From Anaeramoeba flamelloides (lineage: Eukaryota > Metamonada > Anaeramoebidae), in contig JANTQA010000051.1 of assembly GCA_027625915.1 (NCBI GenBank), forward strand, positions 1,922,501-1,986,500: 64,000 bases of DNA, read 5' to 3'. Numbering within the stretch: position 1 is the first letter of the stretch; every line of letters starts with the position of its first letter. A model generated the notes under the pieces. The model was not told where the DNA came from, ran no database searches, and saw nothing but the letters and a program-made list of their open reading frames with translations. The position numbers and the translations under genes were made by a program. Positions 43,132 through 55,330 of the stretch are shown here, one piece after another.

Positions 43132-46100
43132 TTTTCCAGTCAAATGTATCCTTTTTTAATGTGTCTATCTGATATTTTTAAGGGCTTGAATGGGTCGTTG
43201 AATAAAAAAATATATTTTGGAAATTTCAAAATTGAAATTATTTTTTATATTTTTTTTACATTTTAGTCTTTTCAATTTTTTGAATTTTTATAGCAACTAA
43301 ATTGTTTTGTCATTTTTTTTTATTGCAAAATCTTTACTAATTTTTAATAATTTAATACAAAATCGATAATAATTGAGTAAAAATAAGTTATTCGAATATA
43401 ACTGAACAGGAAAAAAGATTGTTTAAAATAAAAATTTTTAGTATTTTAATCAAAATCCAATTGAAGCTCAAAATAAACAATTTTATTCAATTTTAAAACT
43501 TTGAAATTTTACAAATTATTTAAATAGATACTTTTATATTATGAATAAAAATAAATCAAAATATTGTGAGATATGTAAAAAAAATAAATAATTTGGTATC
43601 ATTGAAGATTTGGTCCATTTTCTATGGAGTTACTCAGCCTATGAAAATAATCAAAAAATCTGGATATCTGAATTAAAAAAAAATAATATATCCAATATAT
43701 TAAAAAATAATAATATTTTCAATATTATTAAAAAAAAATAGTCATCAAGTTTATTAGCCTTAGTGGATAATAAACTTATCTTGGAGTCTTTAAGAAGATT
43801 CCTAATAACAATTTTAGGAATTAGGGTAGTATCATAGAGTGCATAGGTTTTCTTGTTGTTTTTTAATTTGAGAAATAAACCTAACAGCAAATAAGAGGGA
43901 TTAACAAATCCTCCCTTCATAATAAAAAATAAATAAACACTTTTATTTTAAAATAATTCCCCAAAAATGATAATTTTTAAATTTTAAAATAAATATCTCG
44001 ATTAGTTAGTTTTGTTACCCAAAGAGATTCACCATTAACCTATTTGTTTTATTCTACTCATTCCTTTTTTCCAAAAGAAAATTATGAATTAAAATTGATA
44101 TATGTGAAAATGATATTCTACCTTTTTTAAAACAAAGTTTAATTTATGTTTTAATACTTAAAATTTTTTCTGTATATTTCTGAGATAGAAAATTAATTTT
44201 CTTTCTTCATCAAAAAATATATTTTTTTAAACAAATAATTTAAAAATATGTTGAATTTAGAACTTCACAATAATGTGAAAAACATATCTTACTTCTTCAA
44301 AAAATAATAAATTTGTGAAAAAAACATTAAAAGGGGGTCTGGTATTATAAACAATTTTTTCGTTAAATGACCCACGTTTTATTTTATAAATAGAATATAT
44401 TCTATGCTTTTGATCCATTTTTCTTCTCATAATAAATTATCAATTTTTATATTTGATTATTTTTTATGATTTTGTACATTTTTTTTTCTTTTTTACTTTT
44501 TTTTTTTAATATTTATTTCTTTTTTTTTTTCTTTATTTTAAAAATAAAAGATAATTTTGAAAAAACGATTTTAAACAAAAAATTAACTTCAATAAGATTA
44601 ATTTTTTTTATCATTTCTTTTCAAATTAATAAACTTACTATTAAAAATATATTTTGCTAAAAATTGAGAAATTTTTCATGATTCGTTTACATAAAAGTAT
44701 TATAAAATTAATTTGGCATTTTATTTTTTGGAAAAGTAATAATTTTTTCAGCTCTTTCTTTTATGAATAATAATTCAAATTGAAATATTATCATTAATAT
44801 CATTTTCACACAATCTTAATTTTTAGTTTATTCTTCAAAAAAAGTGAATTTTTCATATTTGTCGTTTACCCAGGAGTGAAATGAGATTGATCTAATAATA
44901 TTTGCTAAATTTAATATATAAAAAAAATCGTATTACTTCAAATAATTAACAATCCTATAAAGTTAATAATAAACAATATCCTTCAGTAAATAAGTACTAA
45001 ATTGTTATTTTGAAAAAATTGTTCTAATTATAAAAATGGTAGAATTATTGATAATTTTCACCAAAGTCTCAATTTTTAAAAAATATCCATTTTTTTTTGA
45101 AATTTATTGGTTGTAGATATTTAAAAATATAGATTAGGTTAGAGTACATTCGGGGGGTGTCTGGTAGATCTGAGTAGTATGTTAGGTAATTGAGGATATT
45201 GTTGTAAAAAAAGTCATTCAAGATGTGAATCAAACCTTTCACTTATTTTAATAGGTAAACTTTTTTTGCTATTTTTTGTGGTTAAAATTATATTTTGAAT
45301 TAAATTTTAGAAAGTTTGAATTTTCAACAGTTACAGTAATTTCTAACTCTGTACCAGAAAATATTTTTTTTTTTTATTTTTAATCTCAAAATCACGAAAA
45401 AAAAGCCAAATCAGTGCTACAGAAGAAATTAATCAAGATAATATTCAAGCATACTACAAAAATACAATTCACCAATTTTGTTATTTGTTCAGTTTTGAAA
45501 ATGAATAATAAGACTTTGAAAAAAATACAGGACTTGAAAATAACCCTTAACATGTTTTTTAATTATTAAAATTAATAAAATTACTGTGTAATTTCTTTTA
45601 TTTAAAACCAATCCATTTTTATAATTAAACAATTTTTTTATAAAACTGTTAATAAAATTACTGAATTTCATTCAACTTAGTGTTGTTGGAAAACTACTTT
45701 TATTGTTTGATAACCATTAGTTCATCTATGTATTTACAAAAAATTGTGTTATATAGATGTTTGTAATGAATTTGGATATTAACATTTTTTTTTATTTGTT
45801 TTTTTTTTTTTTTTTTTTTTTTTTTGATTGGTTATTGTTCTAAACAAGTGTAATTTCATTAATAACCATTCTAATCAGTGTGTGAGTTATAATTTTAAAA
45901 GTTTAACTCTTAAAAGATTAAGAAATTTGATTTTAAAAAATTTGTAAATTAAAATACAATTTCCCTAATATTAACAATTAAAAATTGTGTAATCGATTAT
46001 TTTCAAGTCGTCTATTTTTTTTCAATACTATACTTTGTAATAAATCAAAAAACCCAACATTTTTTTCCAAATATCAATTATTTTTTATAAATGACCTTTG

Positions 46101-46541
46101 AAGAACCAATAAGAAATAAGTATAATGATACACATCAGAGAATTATTGGTACTCGGTATGGAATATAACTAATAAATAAATATATTTTGTTAAAAATCGT
46201 AAAATTAAAATTCTTGGGATATATTCAGAAAAAAGCCAAGAAAGTTCAGAATGATCTCTATCGAAGATCAAAAAAAATGAATATCATTTCTCTACAATCA
46301 TTTTCACTATTTTTGTAACAATAAAATAACATATTTCTACCAAGTGACAATAGATATTGCAATAAAAAATATTCAAATGAATAAGTGGCAAAAGAAAAAT
46401 CTTTAAAAAAAAAAAAAAAAGTGAAAAAAAATGATTTCAATTTTGAAATTATAAAATAAATTTTTTCTTTGTAAATCCATTTAAACCCTTTATAAACGCA
46501 ACTATTTCACTCGCAACAACTTAGCTCCTTTGACTAGAAAA
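43132..46541. mobile_element. Element family F, copy 3 (both ends present, 3.4 kb)
   Basis: Left end TTTTCCAGTCAAATG (43132), right end CTCCTTTGACTAGAAAA (46525-46541). Arms of several hundred bases: 43180-43330 matches 29720-29860, and 46055-46165 plus 46180-46340 match 30070-30190 and 29880-30030 inverted. The foldback core occurs at about 45520-46050. A LINE fragment (43400-43875) appears inserted in the left part. Low-complexity AT sequence fills the middle; no transposase is seen. The pairing of these two ends as one element is inferred. Confidence 0.45.
43400..43875 (+). mobile_element. LINE 3'-end fragment L1
   Basis: Parallels the LINE copy at 54604-55330: FRNFTNCLNRYSY there corresponds here to text around 43500-43530, followed by KYCEICKKNK and IIEDLVHFLW (43555-43640), the C-x2-C...H-x-L-W zinc-binding tail (zf-RVT) found at the end of many LINE ORF2 proteins. 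Frames are interrupted and no poly(A) or target duplication is evident. It ends near a hairpin-array fragment (AGGTTTTCTTGTTG, AATAAACCTAACAGC at 43845-43890). Confidence 0.55.
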
Positions 46542-46747
46542 GTTTTTTATATCAATAAATAATAATAACAACAAAATAGGTAAAAAATAAAATATGTTTT
46601 TAAATTTTTCAATAAAAAATATTCGAGACACACACAAAAAAAAAACAAAAAAAAAAAAACGAACAAAATAAAAATTGGAAAAAAATTATAAAAAAGAAAA
46701 AACAATAAATAAACTGAAAATTATAAAAAGTTTAATTGTGATATGAA

Positions 46748-49700
46748 TTATTTCTCGTCACTAGATTGACGAATGACAGAATTATCATTTAAATCAAGAT
46801 CGCTATTATGTTCAATTTCATTGTTTGAATTTTCTTTTATGATTTCATTATAATCTTGGGTTGATTGATTATTTCCATTATCTGAACTTCCAGAACCACT
46901 GGATTCATTCGAATTTTCAGATCTATCTATGTTTGAATTTAAAATATTTTTCAATATTTTGTTATTTTTTTGTCTTGATAATAAATTTCTTAATCTTTGA
47001 TCATGATTATTGGCTTTAATTATAAGTGGGCAAAAGGGCAAAGCCTTTTCTTGGAATTCTATCAAGACTGTGTAATTACCAACTACATTTACAATAAATT
47101 CAAACAAGTATTCGCCATTTCCATTGTATTTAATTCTTGGGTGAATATAGAGGCCTTTGTTCTTTTGATCTAATCCATAAATCAAGCAATAAATTTGTGA
47201 ATCGTCTAATAGATCAGGATTATCAATAATATTTTTTAATTTATCGCGAATCAAGAGAGTGAAAAAGCAAGGCTGTTCAATTCCCGTTTGGCATAATAAC
47301 TGGTTCGATTGCAATTTGGGATTATTTTTGATGACAAAATTCTTAGGGCAGGGCTTTAAAGGTTGTAAATTAATCTTAAAGGGGCTTTGTGGGATTTCCA
47401 TATCGTTAATAAAAACATCCAATTGCAAATTGGGGTGTTTGTTTTCAATGAAAGAAATTATGACTTCATCTGAATCCTGTTTATCGATGATATTAACGGC
47501 GTTATTTAATAATATTTTATTATTTTGGTCCTTCTCGTCAATATAATACAACTTTCCTTCGATCTTGGCCATTTCGTTGCCTTCTACTTTGTTATTGAGG
47601 GGATCTGATAGTGCAATTGTAAGGAATATTTCGTCTGCGATTGAGGCTTGATTAAAATTATTTCCCATCATTCGAGTTTTGTTAACATCAATTTTAATAA
47701 ATGGCAGAAATCCAAAATTCCTTTCAATGTTAATGAAAAACAATGTAGATTTAGAATATGTAATATTATTAATTAGTTTCAGTTGCATTGTGGAATATTT
47801 GATCCATTTGAGGTTTTGAAAGTCAAATTGATATAGGGCCTTTGGTGGTTGAATAAAATATAAATTATCGTTGACGGTAAACAAAAAGCAAGAGTTTACA
47901 ATTTGCTTCGTGAACCTTGGCTTCACATCCTTCTTTTTTAACGTGAATTCAGAGATTCGCCCAATGTCATCGTAAAGAATCAACCCGCGGTTGGGATCTA
48001 AAATGTATATACAATTATTGATTATTGTACAAGTGTTTTTGTAAACTGGTAATTTTACGTCGAGTTCCAATTTGGATGCAACTTTATCATTGGGATCAAT
48101 TACGATATGATTCCCAGATTGTTCAAAGCAAAACAATAAATGATCTTTTTGTTGATAAATAATGGATGTGATCATTAAATCCGTTAACTTTAATTTTTCA
48201 TCATCGTCATAATAATTTTCCTCATCATCATCATCATCATCATCATCAGAATATTCCTCTTCATCTGCCTTTTCATAATCAAATTTGATTGTTTCTTTAT
48301 TAAATTCTTGATCCCATTTCAAAATATCCAAATCTAATTTATAAATTTTGAAAAAATTATTCTCGTTCTCATTTCTATTTTCCTTTTCATTATTTTGATT
48401 ATTACTGGTGTCCGATTGAATAAAAATGTAGAGACTATTATTTATTAAAATGGTCTTTGTAATGTATTCGAAATGAGTAAATAAAAACCAATCCCAGGAA
48501 TTAGATATTTCGATCGGTTTAAATATTTCTCCCTTTGTGTTTATTTGCGCTATTTTGATACCTTCAAATATATCTGATTTCATTAGTATATAAGATTTTG
48601 ATTTCCAAATAAATAATGAATCTATCGAATATTGTTGAGGTATATGTCTTTGGAAATTAATTTTTGGAATGTAATCAAATTTTTCTTTTAATATTTTATC
48701 GTCAACTAATGATCTAAAGTTTTTTTCCTGATGTTTATATTTGCCCTCTAATTTACTACGTTTATTCAATTCTTTATTTTTAAAGTTAAGATTTCTTTCT
48801 AATTGCTTTCTGTTCTCTTCTAATTGTAAATCAATTTTTTTTATTTCACTTTTTGCTATTTCATAATAATTTTTTGTGTTCTTATTGTTCTTGTCAAGAT
48901 TTTTTAAATTGAAAATTTTTTCTAAACATTGCTTTGCTTCCTCATATTGATTTAAATAAATTAAAATTTTTGCCATTGTTTTATAATACTTGGGATTATT
49001 TGGATACAATTCTAATGTTTTACGCATGGAATTGAAACTTGCTGATAAGTTTTGGTTATTATTTTTCACCAATAGTAATGCTAAATTATTATGTGATGGT
49101 GCAAAATTTGGATTGAATTTTATCGAGTTTTCATAACAATTTAGGGCCATCTCCTTTTTACCCAATCTTTCGTATAGTTTTCCAAAATTGAACCATACTA
49201 TATCTTGGTATAATTTTGCAAATTCTCCATCTTGCCCATGTTCTTTTTCTTGTTTGTGTTCTTGTTCTTGTTCTTGTTCTTGTTTCTCTTGGTTTTCATT
49301 TTCATTTTTATTTATTGTATGGAAATTTTTTAAATTGACAATATTTTGAAAACGTTTTTGAGATTGGCCAAAGTTACCTAACTTTTTGTATGATATGGCT
49401 AGATTTAATTGTGCTTTAATGTTATGTGGCTGCTTTTCTGCAACAAAAACTAGATAATTAATACTATTTTCTAGATATTTAATCTGTTTATGAACATTTT
49501 TTTCCATTTTATAATTTTTTAATAATAGTATTCCTAAATTTAAATTCGCTTCAACCATATTAGGATTTAATTCCAAACATTTTTCATAATTCTTGATTGA
49601 GAATTCAATTTCATTTAATTTTGATTGTATGAATGCTATTTGGAAATATATTTTCTCATTTTTATAATCCTCTAATTTTAAAGCATTTTCAAAATATTTT

Positions 49701-51238
49701 TTAGAATTTATTAAATCATTTTTGTTTTTATTCCTGTTTAACAATAATAAACCAATCAGTTGTGCATTATTTGAATCAAATGGATTTAATTCAAGCATTT
49801 TCTGTAAAATTTCTATTGCTAAATCAAAATTTTTTTGTTTTAAATAGATGATCACTAATCCTTTATAACTTTTTAAATTGTTTTCATCCAATTTAATAGA
49901 CAAATTAAAATTATTAAGAGCTTCATTCAGGTTATTAATTTTATTTTCATTGTTTTTGATTTTTTCTTTTTCATTATTTTTCTTATAGATATTTATGTTT
50001 TCAATTTCAATCTCAATTTCTTTTTCTTTTTCTTTTTCTTTTTCATTTTCGGTTTCATTTTCATATTTGGATAAATAAATTAATCCTAACCCGGTATAAG
50101 ATTTTGAATTAGTTGGTTCAATTTTGATGCATTCCGAATATTCTTCCAATGATTGATCAAATCGTTTTAATTTGAAATATAACTTTGCTAATGTATAATG
50201 AGACATGAAATTGTTTGGGTTATATTTTGTAGAGTCATTTAAATATTTTATACTCTCTTCATTTTTGCTCATTTGCAAATAAATTTTACTAATTTTATAA
50301 CAGATCTTTGAACATTCAACCAAGCCATCATTTTCGTTTCCTTCTTTTTGTTCATTTGGTTCTTTTTCTTTCACTCTTTCTTTTCCATCGATAGCTGTTA
50401 TATATTTATCTAAAATTTGTTTCAAGATCTTTATAGAATCCTCAGATCTGCCATTGTTAAGCAAAATATTAGATAATTTGTAATAGCATTCAATATTCTC
50501 ATTTCCAGAATTGATCGAACGTTTATACATTAAAATGGAATTTTTAAAATCCTTCAATTTTTCGTAAATTATTCCTAGATTCATCGATGCGATATAATTA
50601 TTTGGATCCATTTTTAAAATGATTTTGTATTGCTCACGTGCCAAATTTAAATCCTCATCTTCGTTTTTGGAGCTTAGCAATGCTTGCGCAAGTTTCATTC
50701 GTATTTCTAAATTGTGTGGGAAAATTTTTAAACTGTCATTTAATAATTGCTTTGTCTTCTCGATTTTGTTCAGTCCTAAATAGCAATTTGTGAGCCTTAA
50801 AATATATTTTAAATTTTCTGGAAAGCTTTTGACCAACTGTTCTAAATGATCTTCAGCTTGTCCTTCCTTATTTGAGTTAAGCAATAATTTACTTAACTTC
50901 GAGCGTGCCTTTTTATGATCGCTGTTTGTAACCAGACATTTCTTTAAGTGCTCTTCGGCTTGTTCTTCTTTGGACGTTGTTTTTAAATAAATTTGTGCCA
51001 ACTGATAATGCGATTCGGTGTCATTTGGGTTGTGTTCAATAGCTTTCTTGTATGTTTTTAAAGCCTTTTTTTCTTTCCCGTTTTGCAAATAAAGGTGTGC
51101 AACAGTCTTGAGGCTTGATCGATAATTTTTGTTTTGTTCAATCGTGTTTTGGAATCCAGACAACGCAATGCCCAGTGTTGTTGTTTTATTGAAGTCTGGG
51201 CTAATTGATAATAGTGATTCAAAAGATTGTTTGCTCAT
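46748..51238 (-). CDS. TPR / beta-propeller / filamin-repeat protein, 1496 residues
   Basis: A single uninterrupted minus-strand frame with an ATG at 51238. Residues about 40-880 are tetratricopeptide repeats, around twenty 34-residue units with the usual W/Y-LG-Y/A-F-P spacing (for example YKKAIEHNPNDTESHYQLAQ, then KCLELNPNMVEANLNLGILL), broken by simple Lys/Glu/Asn insertions. A charged coiled coil follows (about 885-935), then about 300 residues of short beta-rich repeats with Y-I-L-D and Y-Q-F-D turns, plausibly a kelch-like propeller, with an Asp8 run. Two filamin/Ig-like repeats come next (about 1290-1450; SPFKI, then GNGEYLFEF and GNYTVLIEF). The tail is Ser/Asn/Asp-rich. Likely a scaffold linking protein complexes to actin or membranes; no enzyme motif is seen. 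The OGT-like TPR array lacks a glycosyltransferase domain. It is the only long intronless gene here. The TPR part is firm, the propeller is an inference. Confidence 0.93.
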   Translation of the reverse strand: MSKQSFESLLSISPDFNKTTTLGIALSGFQNTIEQNKNYRSSLKTVAHLYLQNGKEKKALKTYKKAIEHNPNDTESHYQLAQIYLKTTSKEEQAEEHLKKCLVTNSDHKKARSKLSKLLLNSNKEGQAEDHLEQLVKSFPENLKYILRLTNCYLGLNKIEKTKQLLNDSLKIFPHNLEIRMKLAQALLSSKNEDEDLNLAREQYKIILKMDPNNYIASMNLGIIYEKLKDFKNSILMYKRSINSGNENIECYYKLSNILLNNGRSEDSIKILKQILDKYITAIDGKERVKEKEPNEQKEGNENDGLVECSKICYKISKIYLQMSKNEESIKYLNDSTKYNPNNFMSHYTLAKLYFKLKRFDQSLEEYSECIKIEPTNSKSYTGLGLIYLSKYENETENEKEKEKEKEIEIEIENINIYKKNNEKEKIKNNENKINNLNEALNNFNLSIKLDENNLKSYKGLVIIYLKQKNFDLAIEILQKMLELNPFDSNNAQLIGLLLLNRNKNKNDLINSKKYFENALKLEDYKNEKIYFQIAFIQSKLNEIEFSIKNYEKCLELNPNMVEANLNLGILLLKNYKMEKNVHKQIKYLENSINYLVFVAEKQPHNIKAQLNLAISYKKLGNFGQSQKRFQNIVNLKNFHTINKNENENQEKQEQEQEQEHKQEKEHGQDGEFAKLYQDIVWFNFGKLYERLGKKEMALNCYENSIKFNPNFAPSHNNLALLLVKNNNQNLSASFNSMRKTLELYPNNPKYYKTMAKILIYLNQYEEAKQCLEKIFNLKNLDKNNKNTKNYYEIAKSEIKKIDLQLEENRKQLERNLNFKNKELNKRSKLEGKYKHQEKNFRSLVDDKILKEKFDYIPKINFQRHIPQQYSIDSLFIWKSKSYILMKSDIFEGIKIAQINTKGEIFKPIEISNSWDWFLFTHFEYITKTILINNSLYIFIQSDTSNNQNNEKENRNENENNFFKIYKLDLDILKWDQEFNKETIKFDYEKADEEEYSDDDDDDDDEENYYDDDEKLKLTDLMITSIIYQQKDHLLFCFEQSGNHIVIDPNDKVASKLELDVKLPVYKNTCTIINNCIYILDPNRGLILYDDIGRISEFTLKKKDVKPRFTKQIVNSCFLFTVNDNLYFIQPPKALYQFDFQNLKWIKYSTMQLKLINNITYSKSTLFFINIERNFGFLPFIKIDVNKTRMMGNNFNQASIADEIFLTIALSDPLNNKVEGNEMAKIEGKLYYIDEKDQNNKILLNNAVNIIDKQDSDEVIISFIENKHPNLQLDVFINDMEIPQSPFKINLQPLKPCPKNFVIKNNPKLQSNQLLCQTGIEQPCFFTLLIRDKLKNIIDNPDLLDDSQIYCLIYGLDQKNKGLYIHPRIKYNGNGEYLFEFIVNVVGNYTVLIEFQEKALPFCPLIIKANNHDQRLRNLLSRQKNNKILKNILNSNIDRSENSNESSGSGSSDNGNNQSTQDYNEIIKENSNNEIEHNSDLDLNDNSVIRQSSDEK

Positions 51239-51811
51239 AATTAACCAAAGATGAATTTGTTTGTTCTGTTAAGGAAAAATTATTCTTTTGTTTTATTATT
51301 GTAATTTGGTAAAAGGGGTCAAGAGATAAAGGTGTTTGGAGTAAACCAAAGAAAATAGTTGTGAAAAAAATGGTATGAAAAAGGAAGCGTAAAAAAAATA
51401 AATAAAAAAGGAGAAAAATGTCACTTCTTCTAAAAAAATTATTTTGGGTTTGTTATTGTTTCTCTCCTTTGAGTTTTTGTCCTTTGAAAAATGTTTTGAA
51501 AAACGTTATTATTTTTTTCCAATTTTTTTTTCTTGTTTTTGATAATTTTCCAATGATTCCTTGAAGACAGTTTACAAAACACTTGAAGGTTTTTTTTTTA
51601 GTTTTAGATATATCTTGGATCAAAAGACAAAAAATTGAAAATTTCTGTTTTTAATTAACTTTTTACTAAACAAGATCTTTATAAAGTCTTGGTAGAGACA
51701 GAAGATTGAAAAAAATTATGGGTTCACATTTTGCTAAAAGTCCAAAAAAAGAGGACAAAATTTTCCTAGGCCTTTCCAAAAAAAAAACATAAAATTCCAA
51801 GAATTCAAATA

Positions 51812-52035
51812 CAGCGAATTGCAAAAAATAAAGATCAAACTTTTCATACATCTTTCCAAAAAAACACCTGTCGCAAAATTAAAATAAACCAACAAAGTCC
51901 ACAATTTTAAAAAGAGAAATTAATAATTTAAACTGATTTTAAGAATTAAAAATTTGAAATTTTATTAGGATTTCATTAAAAAGAATTTTGGAAAGCTGAA
52001 TGAAAATTTTGTTCCTTTTAATTTGCAACAAACAG
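51812..52035. mobile_element. MITE family X, copy 3
   Basis: 224 bp between TA dinucleotides. Left CAGCGAATTGCAAAAAATAA then TTTTCATACATCTTTCC; right GGAAAGCTGAATGAAAATTT then AATTTGCAACAAACAG. The right arm is close to that of copy 4. Confidence 0.65.
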
Positions 52036-52527
52036 TAAACCAATTATACAGGAAAATTTAAATACAAACAGGTTTTATAATAAACAATATCTTGTTATAT
52101 TATAGTAGTCTTTTTTTTGGAAAACTAAACAAAAATATTTTTGAATTTTTTTTACCAAAAAATCAGTCAATTTATGAATCTTCAACTATTTGGTAATTCT
52201 ACAATATTATTCAACTATTGGAATACCACAATTTTTTTATTAAAGGTTGATGGGACACTAATTTAACCAAAATAAATATTAGTCTATAAAAATCAAATTG
52301 ATTGTTATGAGGAGAAAAGAAATATAATTTTTCATTCAAAACGACTTTTTTTCTCCAAATTACTTTTTCTTTTGGTTGAATCTTTTTGTATTTTTTGGGT
52401 TTTAATTATTAACCGACACCCCCTTTAATCTTAATAATGTTATTCTTTCTTTTGAGTAGTTTGCGAAAAATATTTCAAAAAAGAATTTTGTGAACTAGTT
52501 TGTAAAAAAATTGTCTTATAAATAATA

Positions 52528-52741
52528 CTGTTAATTGCAATATAAAAAAATCAAAATTTTCATTCAGCTTTCTGAGAATACACCTTCTTTTGATAAAAAA
52601 TAAAACCCACAAAAGTCCCGGCACAATATGAGAAAGTGAATAGACTCGTCTTCTCAAATGATTTGAAAATTTTAAGTGACTTTAAAAATCTTTTTGGAAA
52701 GCTGAATGAAAATTTTGTTCCATTTATTTTTCAACAAATAG
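52528..52741. mobile_element. MITE family X, copy 4
   Basis: 214 bp between TA dinucleotides. Left CTGTTAATTGCAATATAAAA then TTTTCATTCAGCTTTC; right GGAAAGCTGAATGAAAATTT then TTTTTCAACAAATAG. Best-preserved pair of arms in this family. Confidence 0.7.
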
Positions 52742-53477
52742 TAACTAATAATGAGGTGAGAATTAAAAGTTAATAAATTGTTCGGTTCTTCTAAATTAAA
52801 TTAATAAAGTCAAGGCTTCTTCGATAAAAAAGACTTTTATTGATTTTTTTTTTCATTCTTGATTTCTACAAATTTATTTGAAAGATGATTTCTTTTGATT
52901 GATCTTCATTCAGAAAAGGTTTTGTTTAAAAAAAAGACACATCAGATCTGTTTTATTGGTTTGTTGTTTTATCAATTTCAATATGTACCAAAACACATTT
53001 ATCTAAAACATAATTTATTAAAATCAAAAAATTTAATCAAAAAAAAAAGTTCTATAAATTGAAAAATAAATAGATTCAAATATCATTCAATTTTGGGTTC
53101 TATTCTTTTACAAAGACAACAGCGAATTATATTTCGGTTTACAAGTATCAATATTTCATATCACACCTAACATACTTTTTCAGTAAGGTTCACACAATTA
53201 AAAAGTTTTCAAAAATAGAAAAATCTACCTACTTCCTTAATTTGATAATTTAGATTCGAATTTAATTCAAAGAACTCTTTTAATTGTTGGGTTGGGTTTT
53301 GTTTTTTACAACAATACTGATCTTTGAATTATCAATGTGTAAAATTTTCCAATTCCGTTTTCTTATTATTCTTTTTCTAACTCATTTTCAAGAAAGAAGT
53401 AGGTTGTAATTTAAAAATTCGAGATGAAAAAGAAAAAGGAAAAGGAAAATGAAGTGATAATTTTTTCCTATTTATTA

Positions 53478-53673
53478 CACTCAGTTTCAAATTTAAGGTA
53501 CAAACTTCAACCAAATGTAAGGTACAAAAAAAATCACAAATTAAGGCACAAAATCCAAATTCTAGCAAAATTATTGGTGAAAAAAATTCTAAAATATTTT
53601 TGTGCCTTAATTTGAGATTTTTATTGTGCCTTAAATTTCCTTCAAAGTTTGTGCCTTAAATTTGAAATTGACT
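53478..53673. mobile_element. MITE family T, copy 5
   Basis: About 196 bp after TA: CACTCAGTTTCAAATTTAAG on the left, CTTAAATTTGAAATTGACTA on the right, with mirrored AATTAAGGCACAAAATC and TTTGTGCCTTAATTTGAG blocks. In this copy the TTCCACTTTTAAG segment is replaced on both arms by TTTCAAATTTAAG, so both ends changed together. Confidence 0.75.
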
Positions 53674-53977
53674 AAATATAAATACCAATCAGAAATAAGT
53701 AAATAGTATTTGAAACCGAGAAAACTGACAAGTGTTTTTCATTTAAAATCAATTAGACAATTTGATATTGTGGAATCTGAAATTATTCTCGAAGAACAAG
53801 GAAAACTAAATTTTTGATCACAGTTAAAATTATTTCCTCTTTTACTCAACATTTTAGAAAAGATCCAACCAACAGCTAAAACCAATCAGTTTTTAACCTG
53901 CCAGCTATTTTTGAATTCTAAACAAAATTATTTTTTTGATTTTCTCTAACTTTTGGTTTGTTTTTATTCTTCCAAAA

Positions 53978-55330
53978 ATGAGTAACCTAGAACAAGCCGA
54001 AAAACAACTTTCAAAATATAAAAATGTACTCTTGGACTTAATGGATCAATACAAAAGTAAATTTGTTATCTCAACGAACGTTTTAAAGTCCTTTTAAATG
54101 TTTTCTTTTTTTTTTTTATTAATAGCAAGCAACCAAACAAGAAAAATTACACTTAAAAAAGAAATCGAAACCATTTTGAGGCAAGCTGAACAGTTAAAAC
54201 AAGCGATACAAAAGAAAAAGGAAGAACAGCAATTCACAGAAAAAGAAAAAGAAAAAGAGAAAGAAAAAGAACAAGAAGAAGACAAACAAAACAGAAATAT
54301 GAATGAAGCTGATCATTCAATTGAGGTACATAGTATTTTTTATCTTAATGTTTGTTAACAATTTTATTTGTTTCCTACAGCTTGAAAAGATTTTTTTTTC
54401 AAATTAAGTTGCTATTTGAAGACGAACCCAAACCTCGATTTTTATTAAAAAATCGACCAAAAAAATTGTTTTAAGGGTCAATGTTAGAATGAATTCTTAA
54501 CACAGAATTCAAACACCAACTACTTTTATTGGTTCAAGCTTTTCGAATCTTCTTAGGAAGAATTAAAATTAATTTTTTCGAGAAAAAGAATTGACGTTTT
54601 TTTATCAATAAAACAGTCACAAATTTCTTACAAATTAATATCCATTCACCTCGATTAATTTATAAAACTGAAGCAAAAATTGATCTCGCTAGATTAAAAA
54701 TATACCGAAGAAAATATAAATTGATAGAAAAATTAGATTTCTTAAATTTAAAAAAATTAAAAAACAATACTAAATTTTCGAAAATTGGAAAATGAAAATA
54801 TTAATTGGCACACTAAGGGATTAAAATTATTAGATTTAGAATTAAAAGTTTTTCGATTAACCGAATTGGAAAATTCACCTAGTTGGAAAGTTCAACAATA
54901 TCTAAAAATTATAAAACAACAAAATTGCAATTTCAAACAACAAAAATATTTAAACTGGAAAGCTTCAAAAACAATTCTAAAATTTCGAAATTTTACTAAT
55001 TGTTTAAATAGGTACTCTTATGTAACAAGTAAAAAATAAAAAATAAAAATTGTGATTTATGTAAAGAAAAGTTAAATATTGATATCATTGAAGATTTCGA
55101 TCATTTTTTATGGGACTGTCCGGCCTATAAAATAAATCGAAAAAATCTGGATATCTGAATTTTTTGAAAAAATAAAAAAAATTAATAATATCGGAGATAT
55201 TATTAATAAAAAGAATTCATCATATATATTATCATTAGTAAGTGATAATAAAATTTGTGATTCTTTAACAAAATTTCTAAAAAAAAGTTTAGAAATTAGG
55301 GCACACAGGAGAAAAGCAATTTTCTCTCTT

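Larger units (their letters stand above)
35399..46747. other. 11 kb repeat-rich region with one possible small gene
   Basis: Contents in order: T-rich 3' flank of the chimeric gene, hairpin array A5 (36235-36615), T-family MITE (37350-37546), TTAA MITE (38853-39024), a purine-rich strip with unconvincing minus frames (39569-39983), a possible gene (40237-40590, -), family F core (41290-41790), T-family MITE (42928-43121), and a 3.4 kb family F copy (43132-46541) holding a LINE fragment. The last 200 bases are the 3' flank of the TPR gene. Confidence 0.65.
51239..53977. other. Divergent intergenic region
   Basis: Lies between the 5' ends of the TPR gene (-) and the VPS4-like gene (+), so it should hold two promoters. 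It carries two X-family MITEs (51812-52035, 52528-52741), a partial X end at about 52115, and a T-family MITE (53478-53673). No gene is seen; short frames here lack ATG starts. Confidence 0.65.

Noticed and set aside
54360-54410. A short third exon ending the MIT-like gene (acceptor CCTACAG, then TAA)
   Set aside because: It is phase-compatible but adds only eight residues without similarity; joining to the VPS4 core explains more. Kept as the alternative.
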